From positions 3,282,986 to 3,346,985 of the forward strand of contig NW_023504022.1 of NCBI RefSeq assembly GCF_014529535.1: 64,000 nucleotides of DNA, read 5' to 3'. The position numbers and the translations under genes are program-made. The notes beneath the pieces were generated by a model. The model had not been told where the DNA came from. It was given only the letters and a program-made list of their open reading frames with translations, and made no database searches. Below, piece by piece: positions 35,161 through 46,700 of this stretch. Positions within the stretch are counted from its first letter, which is position 1, and every line of letters starts with the position of its first letter. The DNA comes from Bradysia coprophila. Its lineage: Eukaryota > Arthropoda > Insecta > Diptera > Sciaridae.

Positions 35161-35316
35161 TCTGTTTGTGTCTGTGTTTTTTCTTTTAATTTCCTTTCTT
35201 TTATTTTCCTTTATTTATTTTTGATTATTTTTAGTACTTCAACTTTAGGCATTTCAGATGAGAGTAATTAGTCCCTCAGCGGAAGAATCTCTATTAGATC
35301 GTTTTAGTCTCATAGT

Positions 35317-37034
35317 CAGGGCCTATTTTTTAGAAACATCGTTTCTAAAGTTTCTTGAGTTTCTCAAAGTTTCTTAAAGTTTCCTAAAGTTTCTTGAGTT
35401 TCTCAAATTTTAGAAACTTGAGAAACTTGAGAATCAGGAAATTTCAATTATTGTTTATTATGAAGAATTCAGCTAAATAAACACCAGACTTTATCATAGT
35501 TGAATGATTTCAGTATACTGTCGAAAATGCATCATACTCATTCTGCTTCGAATTTTAGCTTCTACTGTTCTTCGTTTCTGCACAGGCTTTTGTAGATATA
35601 CCTTTAGTTTAATTCATTCATTCATTCAGCTTAATTTTCACTGAAAATGTCGAAGTGTACGTCTAGAAGTGTTACGATTTTCGACTGTAACTTACATTAT
35701 GCTTCTCATTCGTCAAAGCTAAGTTGAAGTAGTACATTTTTGCGTGTAACTCGTGCAATATATAAGTTGGCCAATGGTCTTTACTGGCTTAGCTCACACA
35801 TTGTCTGAATGACACAGAAAATTGTGCACTAGGAACTCACATTTCATGGATGAATGGAACAGTATGTAAGTTGTCATAGCCTTGGTCTTTATAAATAGAA
35901 CTATTTTTGATTTCTTATACTTTTTAGATCGTATTTGTCTTACACTATTAATTTTAGGCGTTTTCGCGAAAACCGTGAGATGTAAAGTATTTTGAACTAT
36001 CGAATTTTAAGCTTTAGAAGAATTTTCAAACGCCATTTATTGAAATGGTGAAGAAATTAGGTCTTTACTATTTCTTTCCAAAAACTCAATTTTTCTTTGC
36101 TAAAAAATAGTGGGAAGTGTGACAAATCCAGTTCTTGGATAACGAGTCAGAAATGAAATTGGTTCCTTGATTGATGTTTTACGCAAAAAATTATGTATTA
36201 AAAACCGAAAAAACTTAATTCTGCTAGCTCGGTGGACATTTTCCATTCAAAAATTTTATTTTATACCCAAACAATTCTGTGCTAAATTGATAGAAGCGCC
36301 ACTGACTTCGTGATTAAGTTGAAGGTTTTCAAAGACGTGCTAAATAGAAAGGTGTTCGCGTTCTAGGGAGACGCGATTTTGACTAACCTGCCCAGAAGGA
36401 GTAGCGAGTAGCGTATCAGGATTGAATACAGTGAATCTCAATTATCTCAAATTACATTAATTTCACATACAATTGTATCAATAATCTTTAATTCATTGCA
36501 AATCTTTCACACGAAACGACAAGTACTTATTTTAGCTACATCGCTTATCATTTATCAGCTTGTTCACCGTGGAATCACCACAACAATATGCATTTAAGAT
36601 GTACATTTAAAAAAAAAAAAATGAATTTGTGCTTTCCAAAGTAACAATACCTAGATTAGTGGTGCACTCGACTTTTTTTTAAAATATCACAGAATTCTAG
36701 GTAAATAAAAAATATTTCTGTGAACAGAAAATGTACAAAATGTGTATGTAATGTAATTTATGTTCACCCCAGTGCAATGATTCAAGAATACGAAGTTGTT
36801 TTTCGATATTGTCCACAAAAGTTAAATCTTACTTACACGAAAAACAATTAGGAAGAGATCTCCTTACTAGATATTTTTAATTTAAAATGAAAAGTTTCCT
36901 AAATTTCTCAAATGTTTCTGAAGTTTCTTTAATGTTTCTTAAGTTTCCCAAATGTTTCTCAAGTTTCTAAAAGATTCTTAAGTTTCCAAAAGTTTCTTAA
37001 ATGTTTCTTGAAAGTTTCTAAAAAATAGGCCCTG
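35317..37034. mobile_element. 1.7 kb non-autonomous hAT-type element
   Basis: It begins CAGGGCCTATTTTTTAGAAAC and ends GTTTCTAAAAAATAGGCCCTG. The 8 bp CTCATAGT is present directly on both sides (35309-35316 and 37035-37042), an exact target-site duplication of hAT length. Just inside each end are clusters of GTTTCTTAAGTTTC-type subterminal repeats. The interior has no transposase-like frame. The 105 bp element at 4014-4118 shares the termini. Confidence 0.92.
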
Positions 37035-37300
37035 CTCATAGTTGATTGTTTAGTCCGTTACCAAAGCGTAACGTTAAAGAAACCCAGTGATATTTTCGAT
37101 AAAATTTGCATTTCAAAAGTTCACTTTTCGCTGTTGTTGCAGAAAACGTATGCAAAACGTTGTGAAAAGTGTGTTTTCGTCACACTATGTGGTTATCAAA
37201 CTCGCTTCGCTCATTCGATAACAACACATTTTCTAGCGATGAACACAACCACTTTTCGCAACTTGTTGCATAAATAACTATTTCGGGGTACATTTTTGGC

Positions 37301-37475
37301 AGAGAGATGCTAATATGACGACTGGGACGTCGTTTCGACGGATAGAGGGAATATGTCGAATGACAGCTGGTTTTTTGAGAGAGAATTCAATACATTCTCT
37401 CGACCAAATTCAAAATCATGCGACATATTCCCTCTATCCGTCGAAACGACCCAGTCGCAATATTAGCATCTCTCT
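37301..37475. mobile_element. 175 bp palindromic MITE
   Basis: Ends AGAGAGATGCTAATA and TATTAGCATCTCTCT, with a long inner match TCGTTTCGACGGATAGAGGG and its mirror. Confidence 0.85.
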
Positions 37476-38060
37476 GATTTTTGGTTCACACGCAGATTTC
37501 GCCACCCAAAGTGATGTTAGACATTTTGTCGGTTAAGACAAAAAACTAGCGTGCTTGTGTCATTAAGGGTTTTTTGACTGATGATAGTAAGCTTCAAGTA
37601 ATGAAAATATTTTTTTTTATTTAATTTTAATTTTTTATTGCTTTCATAATAATCCTTTCAAAAACACGAACGTAATCTATTTACTTTGAAGTCCTTGATT
37701 CAGCAATTACAAAAATACAACTTTCTTTAACACTTTGCCGGTGACTGTGACTTGTCGACTTTAAGCACCCTAGAAATCAGTAAAGGAGTCGAGGAATACC
37801 TACAAATAAATTTCTAAAAATCAAAAATTAAATTTTAGATTTTTTAAATTTTATTTGGAGGTAACCGTCGACTCCTTTACTACTTTCCAGGTTGTCTAAA
37901 GTTCCTGCGTGTGCATTATTCTGCAACGTGTTAAAAAAAACTAATTTGGAACTTCAAGTGACAAGCGACATTTATGTGTCATCAAATATAATTTGACATT
38001 AAAATCTAACTTTTTTAACTTTATCAATCTTGACACGCGATCGCATATAATTAATTCTAT
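37476..38060. other. AT-rich intergenic stretch
   Basis: Contains a weak inverted pair AGTAAAGGAGTCGA / TCGACTCCTTTACT (37780-37880). No gene was seen. Confidence 0.4.
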
Positions 38061-38230
38061 GCTGAAAACAAACGAGACATTGAAAACGTGTTTTGGTCCT
38101 TGTTTTCATTGACAGATGCAGCAGTCGCGATTTTTAATAGAAAAAATTCTAACTTCATTTGACAGTTTCGAAAATTTCGTCATGAAAAATAGGACCAAAA
38201 CACGTTTTCAATGCCTCGTTTGTTTTGAGC
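38061..38230. mobile_element. Palindromic element
   Basis: The left end (GCTGAAAACAAACGAGACAT...) is mirrored by the right end (...ATGCCTCGTTTGTTTTGAGC), with GAAAACGTGTTTTGGTCCT inverted inside. Confidence 0.75.
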
Positions 38231-38232
38231 AT

Positions 38233-38355
38233 TACAGTTTGTTCATTTCATTTTTACACAGTTTCTAAAGATTGTCGATATGTCAGAGTTTTTAATGTAC
38301 CCAGTAAAACTCTGACATATCTAAAACTGTGTAAAAATGACATGAACAAACTGTA
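38233..38355. mobile_element. 123 bp MITE, TA ends
   Basis: Starts TACAGTTTGTTCATTTCAT and ends ATGACATGAACAAACTGTA. Inner stem GATATGTCAGAGTTTT / AAAACTCTGACATATC. TA at both ends suggests a Tc1/mariner-type MITE. Confidence 0.8.
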
Positions 38356-38649
38356 GATTTCTGTTTGTCTGAAATTATATCCAAAACAATTGACCACAAA
38401 TCACAGAGAAATTGCTTCGTTCATTTTCGAAGAACAAGTTTTACAAACTTACACTTCAGTTTCGCTCATTTTCTTTTCGTTGAGTGTTTCGTTATATTTG
38501 TTTTCTCTCTGCGTGAACAGAATAATAAAAACATTTCTTTCTTTTTTTTGTATTCTGTCTGATAATCTCCTGTCATTAAATAAATATTTTGACTTTCAGA
38601 TAGGTCGGTGTACACCAACTACTGACGATATGCAGAATATCATGGTTTT

Positions 38650-38694
38650 TTTTCTTTCTCTCTCTCTCCCACACACACACACACACACACACAC
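38650..38694. repeat. (CT)n(CA)n microsatellite
   Basis: A run of CT dinucleotides passes directly into about 12 CA dinucleotides. Confidence 0.95.
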
Positions 38695-39103
38695 GCATTC
38701 TATCTAATGTATCAGATAGCCATATGGAATAGTCAAGTGCTTTGTGGTTTTCTTATCTTCAAATCTGTTCCGACTTTCGTGACTACCTTACATCACATCA
38801 CCCATAAACAATGTTTCGAGCTTTTGAATGAAGGCTTCGTCAAATTAACTGCGCTGCGATTTGAATTTCTTATTTGGATTGAAAATATTGTACGTGATCG
38901 TGTGTTCAGATTCTTAACTTCTATTCTTAGTTATGTATAGATAAGGTTTCATCATAGCGGTTAATCTTAGTTAGTTTATTATTTTTTTAAATTCTTATGC
39001 ATAATTTCATTGTAAAATTAGAGTAAGAAAAGGAATCAACAATTTTTTTTATAATAAAACAAGTGTTACAAACGCACGAACCATAAAGATTAATAGTAGA
39101 TTA
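38695..39103. other. Intergenic, no supported gene
   Basis: A 77-codon plus-strand frame (38707-38940) has no recognised domain, no splice context and ordinary length for random AT-rich DNA. Confidence 0.35.
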
Positions 39104-39222
39104 CAGCAGAGCCTATGTAAATGAGTAATACATGTGTGCGATGTTTACGGCGTGTGAGCCGAAGGCTAACCGCCTAATTTCGGACACATGTATTACTCAT
39201 TCACATAGGCTCTTCTGCTCTG
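39104..39222. mobile_element. 119 bp palindromic MITE
   Basis: CAGCAGAGCCTATGTAAATG pairs with CATTCACATAGGCTCTTCTG, and GAGTAATACATGTGT with ACACATGTATTACTC. Confidence 0.8.
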
Positions 39223-39227
39223 TTCTT

Positions 39228-39721
39228 TAATGTGTAGGCATCCTGTGCGTTGTATTTACATTGTCTAAGATGAAAACTACGAAACAATTTTGCATAAAAC
39301 AGGATTTACCTTTCAACTTCTAAACATTTTGCACTAAAAATTTCATTTTCATTTAGTAGGCATCGGTCGAGCCTGCCATTTCGGCTATATTTAATTGACT
39401 TCTTTGTTGTTGTCATTCTCAGTTTCAGTGCAAAATTTTTGATTTTGTTGTTTTAAACTATAATTTCAGTGTGATTTTAGTGTATTCTTAATGTTATCGA
39501 TGGCAGGTGTACCAAAAAATAGTTCTACCTGTGTAGATTCTAATTTATGTCGTGGTTTGTGTGAAGTGAAAACATAAACAAAATCATCGAAAGATTTCCG
39601 ACCAGTGCATGTAAATGATCGCGGATAGCATGTAAATCATCGAAAAACCTAACATGTAAATTTCATTTACATTCTCATCGCAGACAATGTAAATACAACG
39701 TACAGGATGCCTACACATTAA
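39228..39721. mobile_element. piggyBac-like MITE with TTAA duplication
   Basis: TTAATGTGTAGGCATCCTGT at the left and AGGATGCCTACACATTAA at the right, so TTAA occurs at both boundaries, the piggyBac target. Arms continue through GTATTTACATTGTCT. No transposase frame. Confidence 0.75.
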
Positions 39722-39749
39722 TTTTAACTTAATGACGAGAGTCTACGAC

Positions 39750-39933
39750 CAAAGCACCTAGCGAGGTAATATAAAAAAAGTATTACTTTAATCGAAGTAT
39801 GCGAATATTTCCGTACCTTTTTTTTCTTAATGTCATTGCAAAATTACCATTAAGGCTACTAATGGTATTATTGGTATCAAAATACTACTCTATTTGACGT
39901 GTAAAAACCTCTATTACCCTGCTAGGTGCTTTG
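39750..39933. mobile_element. 184 bp element with 7 bp target duplication (CAAAGCACCTAGC ends)
   Basis: Ends CAAAGCACCTAGCGAGGTAA and TTACCCTGCTAGGTGCTTTG. Flanks are CTACGAC on both sides (39743-39749, 39934-39940). The right end matches the element at 42336-43447. Confidence 0.85.
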
Positions 39934-40004
39934 CTACGACTAATTATTTTAATCCAAGAATTGTTTTATACTTTCTAAGTTTAAACAAATGCTTTCTTCA
40001 GAGA

Positions 40005-40560
40005 TATGATAATTATGGCGCTTTGACAGAAAGAGGCAACATATGTGGAATAACAATTGGGTTATATGAGAGAGGGGGAGAAAGAAATTGATAGAATTAC
40101 TTTCCCATAAAAACCACATTATCATTCCACATGTAACACAGTCGCCATAATTATATTTCCGGTTTTCTTGTAATGCTTAATTTCCTCTTACCAAAAAAGT
40201 ATTCCGTGTGAGAGACAAAATTGATTTTTTTCAATTTTTGCTTTGTTTATTTGACAGCTTGCTCTCTCACGGAGTACTTTTCGTTGAGTGGAATGGACAC
40301 TTAAGTTTTTGGCAACATCATTTGGTTTTGAAAATCAGTTAACATTGCGGTAAGTTTGAGGTATATTTTAAGATAGATCGATGTAAAGAGAGGATCCGAG
40401 GATTTTGTATGTTGTACTGTACGGCATTTTTAAATTTCCATTTAATACAATGGGAAAGAAAGAGACACACGCATATTATTTTTACCGTACATCAGCAAAC
40501 ACGCATAAATCAATACGAAAATAGCTCTCTTTGCATCGGTCTATTGGAGCTAATTCCTCC
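40005..40560. repeat. Cluster of three imperfect palindromes
   Basis: Pairs are ATAATTATGGCG / CGCCATAATTAT (40010-40157); AAGTATTCCGTGTGAGAGA / CTCTCTCACGGAGTACTT (40197-40280); and GATCGATGTAAAGAGAG / CTCTCTTTGCATCGGTC (40376-40544). Each looks like a decayed MITE. A (TC)n microsatellite follows at about 40570-40603. Confidence 0.6.
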
Positions 40561-40603
40561 GCACTTTTCATAAAGTATCTCTCTCTTCTCTCTCTCTCTC
40601 TCT

Positions 40604-42335
40604 GGATCTATTTGACATTGTCTCCAATGAATTTGTTTGCCGTAAATTCAAGCTCATTCAGTCTGATAAGATTTTTTTTGCGTGCTTGACATCGAATCTG
40701 CGTAAATTCTAAATGAATCGAAGTAAAAAATAAAAAAATCGATGGTGAAGAATGCGTTGTTTGCGACGAACTTCTTCAATCTGCGATGATTTCCTTTTTT
40801 TTTAAATTGAAGTTTATTTACATTTTATTTATACAAAAAATCAGAACATACCGACATGTTATCCAGTGTTCACGTTTTGATTAAATGCTACTTTCGTGTT
40901 TCTGTACTCGTTGGCTATCAAAATGGATTTCCATTTCATGAGAGATGAGCTGTCTGTGGGGAATATTAAATTTTATTTCTAAAATTATCGCTTTTTCGGT
41001 GCCACATATTTTACCTAATCAGTTTTTCGCAATCCAATAACCATTTCAATGCTTTATCACACCGGTCACCCATTTTGCGCTTTTCCCAATGGACCAACTT
41101 CTAGCATTGCCTGCATTTGAATTCAAGTGGAAGTGGAAGTTTGGTAGAAGAAACTGATTCTTCCTTGATTTGTTAGTTGATTTTTCCTCTGTTCACTTTT
41201 GAGAAAACTGATTGATGATCGTCGGATATTTCGTGTTGATGAACTGTCAGCTGCAACAATAAATATTCCTTATTTCCATTGAAGCGCTTGCTTAAAGTTT
41301 AAATTGGTTGAATAGCTCAATCGCCTATTAAACTGGCAGTTTCTTTTGTTGGAAGCGAGGGGCAGATAATCATATTCCTCATCTTTTGTTTTCTTTGATT
41401 TTCAAGGATTTTTTTTGTTGATTTCATAAGATTTTCAAGGATTTTTACAAGATCTGTATTTTCTCTTGATTTTCTCATGAAGCTCATCCGAGTTTTCATT
41501 GTAGCTGTACAGTCTACGAGCAACTACCTCCATAGTCTCTGCCTGGAATACTTTGTAATGTTTACCTGGTGGAAGATCGTCCTAATTTCTTTTACTTTAG
41601 TTTGAGCCACGGAATTGATGGCTGCTAAGTTTGGAACCTGCAACGTAATAATTTTGTAGAAAGGAACAAAAAAAAACAACAATTTTAAGTCATACCAGCA
41701 GGTGTCATTGCTGTTCGAGAGTAAAATATGGCTCATATTTTTCGGTGATTATATTGGTTGTATGTTGCGTGCTACAGATAGGGTTTGAGGAGCTGCAAAG
41801 CATGTGGTAAGTCTATCGGTTGTCGATATTTGCCAATAGTAGTCGATAACGCAATTAACGTTTACCGAGCGAGTTCCGGCAAACGAGTGATTGGAGGTTG
41901 TTGTGGACATCGAAGAAATAGTTATCTGAGGAAGAGACAAAAAATCCCACCTTTCCCTTCCCCTCCCCACCTCTTCAAAGTTTAAATGCAGAGATGTCTT
42001 TGTCGAATTATTGACAGGGCTGTGTGAATTGGAGAGATACATGTGATAGCTCATTTTAAAGGTAAAGGTTCAAAGTTTTTGTTGGTGTAGTTAGAATTAT
42101 TTCCGAATTTTTCCGTATCGCTTAACAATTTTACGACCTTCCTTCAAAATTGATGTTTTAAATTTACGGTTAAAGTTAAATAATTTCTTAAATATGTTCC
42201 AAAATAAAAAATTGGTAATATTGTTCCCTATATTGATTGATGCAATTTTGTAGAAGTATAATTGTATTTTACAAAATGTTGGCGGCACATTAATTTTTCA
42301 TCAAAAAAATTCATGGTTTTGAAATTGTAAGAAAC
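40604..42335. other. Intergenic region with one exon-like frame
   Basis: On the minus strand, 41435-41542 has an acceptor (TATTCCAG) and a 35-codon frame ending in TGA (AETMEVVARRLYSYNENSDE...). A neighbouring frame (VPNLAAINSVAQTKVKEI..., 41614-41640 area) is only 23 bp away, too short for an intron. I do not recognise either. Nothing else here is supported. Confidence 0.25.
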
Positions 42336-42794
42336 CAAAGCACCTAGCAGGGTAATAGCAGGGTTCGATGTAGGAGTGAGATCGTAGTAGAAGGTTGTCG
42401 CAAATAAGAGATTTAGATAAACTTAAATTTATAAGTAATAAGTGTATAGACTACGCCAAAATGATTTTTTCCCCAATTTTTTTACAAAAAGCAGCTAAAA
42501 ATTGAAAACAAAAACACCAGTGTCTCGTCTTTTGACGAAAAAACTTGAAACCGGAAAGATTTTCCACTTTATAAATTCCTGAAACATGTGATTTTGCGCC
42601 ATTTTCCACCCAAATTCCACATAAGGTCTTAAGTTTGCCACTTTACAATTACAGTAGTATTCACCCAGTTTTGACTGATTCACTGTATTTTGTTCTCTTT
42701 CTTCTTTCTCTTATCTGCATCAACAGACAACAAAAGAAACTTCGTCTGCCGTCTGCCGCGCTCCATTCCATTGCACAGAAAATAGAGTAACGTA

Positions 42795-42930
42795 CCCAAG
42801 GGTTCACGTTAAGTGAGGATACAGAAAATACAAATGCTGTTTCGACCTCGGATATCGATGGCGATCCCAGGCCAGCGTGATCTGATCATCCTTAGTTGTA
42901 TCCATCGATACCCTTCCCAAGACAGCAGCA
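42795..42930 (-). repeat. SINE-like repeat, third copy, inside the 1.1 kb element
   Basis: On the minus strand: CAACTAAGGATGATCAGATC, then GAGGTCGAAACAGC and CTCACTTAACGTGAACCC. Same block order as the copies near 21030 and 35035. Confidence 0.6.
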
Positions 42931-43224
42931 AACTTTTTCTTTGGACTAGTATTTAAAAATTTGCATAAAACACTTGCCATCTACTGATGGAAATAGGATA
43001 CGTTATAGAAAGCTACTTCGAAGATAACCCTATCGTAGCATCAGAAACAAAATCACCGTCGTATAGTGCGAGTAAGAAGAAAAACCCAAAGTTCCAACAA
43101 AAAAAAATTAACAAAAAACTCCTTTCTACGCATATAGAAACCTGACTTATAAATTAAGAGAGATAAACATTTGCTAAAACCTTGTTAATTAAAATGGCTG
43201 AAAGCACTAAACGTATAAAATTTC

Positions 43225-43345
43225 GGCGCGACGAAAATACAATCGGCGGCGGCGGCGGCGTGAGCTATTATTTTTCAGCGGCGGCGCGCCGAAAAATTAG
43301 CAAAAAATCGGCGGCGCGCCGGCGTAAAATCGGCGGTGCACACCT
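43225..43345. repeat. CGG/CGGCGGCGCGCC-rich tract
   Basis: Runs of CGGCGG and three GGCGCGCC-type palindromes stand out in AT-rich surroundings. No frame or CpG-island gene start was found here. Confidence 0.6.
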
Positions 43346-43708
43346 CTAATGTCATTGCAAAATTACCATTAAGGCTGCTAATGGTATTATTGGTACCAAA
43401 ATACTATTTGACGTGTAAAAACCTCTATTACCCTGCTAGGTGCTTTGAAGAAACACGTAGAAACACAAAATTTACGTCTTTAAACATTTTTGAAACGTCA
43501 TTTTTGTCTACGGTGGAGTTCGAAATACCAAAATGACTTCCTTAGCTTTCTCCTTTAGCTAGCAAATCATTTTGGAAGATTATGTGTCGACAGAAATTAC
43601 GGGTTTGAATGTTGTGGTCATTGATGTTGATTTTTCATAGTAACTTTTTTCCATACAAAATATTTAGTTTGATCATCAGGATAATTCTAACGGATGTCAA
43701 AAAAAAAT

Positions 43709-46700
43709 TCATTTGAATTTCTTCAATTCCTCCTGTGATAAATAGCAAGGAAACGCCGTTTGGGGTAAGAAGTGCTTACTGCCGGCAGGCTTGTATTGGA
43801 CAATTTTTATGTATTTAAATTTAAAACATTTCCCATTCTCGTAACCATCAAATTTCTTAACCTTCGCGGTGATTACTCTTTTCTGAGAAGCATCCTCGAG
43901 GTCCTGAACATTTATATGTTTGATTTTTGAACTCAACGCTTCCCCTACCCTTTCTTTACACTCTTTTTTGTTGCGAAACGTACTTTTGCCTTCAACTTGT
44001 CCCACGTGAGATTTGTAGGTATGTGCGGGATTGCCGCCAGGTAATAATGAATTCCCCTCTGCAACATTGAGCAAAAATGAAGTTCCGGGATTACCTTCGA
44101 TTTTGCCATCATCATAGCTACAACCACTCATTTTCCCAAACATCTTTCCACCACCTTGTCCCACATAATCAATAGGATGCGTAGCATTCGCAATTCGATT
44201 TCGATTCAATTGATGTTTTATATTTTCCATTGTGCTGCTATTGACTCCTTTCGGTATTACAAACTCTGCATTGTCAAAACCGTGTTTTTGTTTATATTGG
44301 TCGAGTGGTATTTTGTGCCCGTCTTCGCTCACCATGATGCAATTACCTTCCATGAAAACAGGCAATATATGGCCAATAGGTTGAGCGCCGCTTAGGCACA
44401 CCACTCCTCTATCTGAATCCAGTTTTGAGAATTGTGACGGGGCATCTTCGACACCGCATGAGGTGGCTTTTATTCCATTTTTTTCAAATAGATTTTTTGT
44501 ATCTTCAATACTTGCTCCATCTTCTGACGCAGCTAGATTCGTGGCGTCAGCCAGTTGTTTACTGGCGTTATTACCATTTAATCCTAATACGGCTGACACA
44601 GCATCATGTGCACATTTTTCTGCGTTGGCTCGGTCATTTGCAGCATCAATCTGATTTAATTTTTCTTCCATAGCAGCAATAGACTTTTTATCTTCTCTTT
44701 GCTCTTGATGCTTTTTATATCCCCTGTATAGAGCTTTAGGTAACGTTACGACTACTTTACCAGTAAGCGCAACTATCCTACCATACAAAATACCAGATAT
44801 TACATCACTAATTTTGGTTATTATGCCATCAATTGAAATTACCTCATCAGGATTACGTTTAGCATTGGCGCATGTTTGTTTTCTGAGCAGATCGAAATAT
44901 TTATCACACGTTTTTTGTGTACATTTTATTATATCAACTCCAGATAATACCGTTTCCAAAGCAAGAGTACCTAATTGCAATTTCCAATTGCTTGAATGTC
45001 TCATTATCCCGAGAGCAATTTCCTTGCTAACTTGCTCAATATCTTCCACCAAGCTGGTGTCCTGCAATTTTTTAATAGCTTGATCTATCGCCGAACACGA
45101 TAAATCATCAAAAATTCCATTTTTATTTTCTTCTTTTATTTTGTTGCTAACCGCATCGCGAACTATTTCTTTTATTACAATTTGTAGTCCAGCCATTAGA
45201 TTATTTAAGCTAGCAATGACAATCCTTTCGATAGCAACAGAAATGACCACACCCTCGATTGCGCCCTTTACTGCTTGCATTACAATCGTAGTGATTTTTT
45301 GATGAGTTTTCAAAACAACATCTTTGAATTTCAGTGATTTCTGAAGTTTTTGGAATCTCTCCAATTGCTTTGCATCTTTCAACTGGCACAAGTATTTGGC
45401 TTGCTCTCCAGCCGTTTTCCTAGCAAATTCTATTGTTTCTATCATTTTCTCCAGATATAAAGCTAATTTATCTAGTTGACCGGCCAGAAGCTTACATATT
45501 TTCGCAAAAGGTCCTTTGACCGCCCTTAATTTTGTAGCTAGACTACGACAAGCATTCATTGCTTTCGATAGAATTTTGGTGCTGCTGATTATGGCACCTA
45601 TACCCATCGTGACAATCGTGATACCATAGCTAATGACCTTCCCTTTAATGTAATCTTTTTTATTAAACGCACTTTGACCCTGATCGATCAGTGCGGTAAT
45701 GATGTCAGTTATAGCTTCTGATATCATCGCGCCAGCTAGAGGACCATTCACCGGTAATAGAACAGGAATTGCCGCAGCACAAAGCAGTAGCTCAATAGCT
45801 CCTATTATTTGTAATTTGGCGCCGACAATGACTTCTTCATGCACGTCATGTATTTTGCGCAATTGATACACCGCACTCATACCAACACTGTCAAGTTCAT
45901 TGACTGATCTATTTGTTACATGTTTTCTGAGTTCATTTTGAGAATCTAATTTACTTAAATATTGTGGTACCTTAGCGTCAATAATAACCCCATCGTATGG
46001 GCCAATGGAGTCTTTAGAGTTCTCTAATTCATCTTCGCCGTTTATCTGACGTATCAGACTTTCGACATTTTGTTTGTATGCACCCAAACATACCAACCTT
46101 GATTTGAGGTGTTTGACAAAAAGATTTTGGTTTTCTACGACCCCTTCGGTGTTGAGCTGATCTCGATTGGTGTTCGGCTCTAGTTTTTGGTTGACGATAA
46201 TGGATGCTAGGCCCGTTTCTTGTTGTTGGTCATCATTTATATTCTTGGGACAAATTAATTCCTCTAAATAATCGTGTTCTACTGCTAATGCTTTTTCTGC
46301 TTTTTGAAGATTTGTGAGGGCATGTTTTTTGTAATTGGGACAGTTACTTTCTGGATGGAAAAATAAAATGCTTCCCATTGCTTTTTTAAATCTTTTCAAA
46401 ACTTGTCCACCGTCTTCTATTGCCAGCTCAAAAAGTTTAATGTAAGCGGAATATAGCAGTTCGCTACTCTGACTAATATTCAGTGCATGTTCAATCTCTG
46501 ATCTAGCTTTCTCCCTATCCGATTTATCGTTACAATTTGCTAAATACCTTTCTGCCAAGCAAATACTGTAAAAAGGATTGTGACTTATGGTCCCATTCAT
46601 TATTTGATTTGCTTGCTCTAGAAATTTTTTGTATTCCTGCTCAACAGCCATCGGAAGACAATCATTTTCTTGGTGAGAGATGATTTTTTTAATGCTTTCT

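Larger units (their letters stand above)
42336..43447. mobile_element. 1.1 kb element with 7 bp target duplication (CAAAGCACCTAGC ends)
   Basis: Starts CAAAGCACCTAGCAGGGTAA and ends TTACCCTGCTAGGTGCTTTG. AAGAAAC lies directly on both sides (42329-42335, 43448-43454). The last 100 bp match those of the 184 bp element at 39750-39933. The interior includes a SINE-like copy and a CGG-rich tract but no transposase-like frame. It lies 261 bp beyond the 3' end of the large SecA/OTU gene. Confidence 0.88.
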
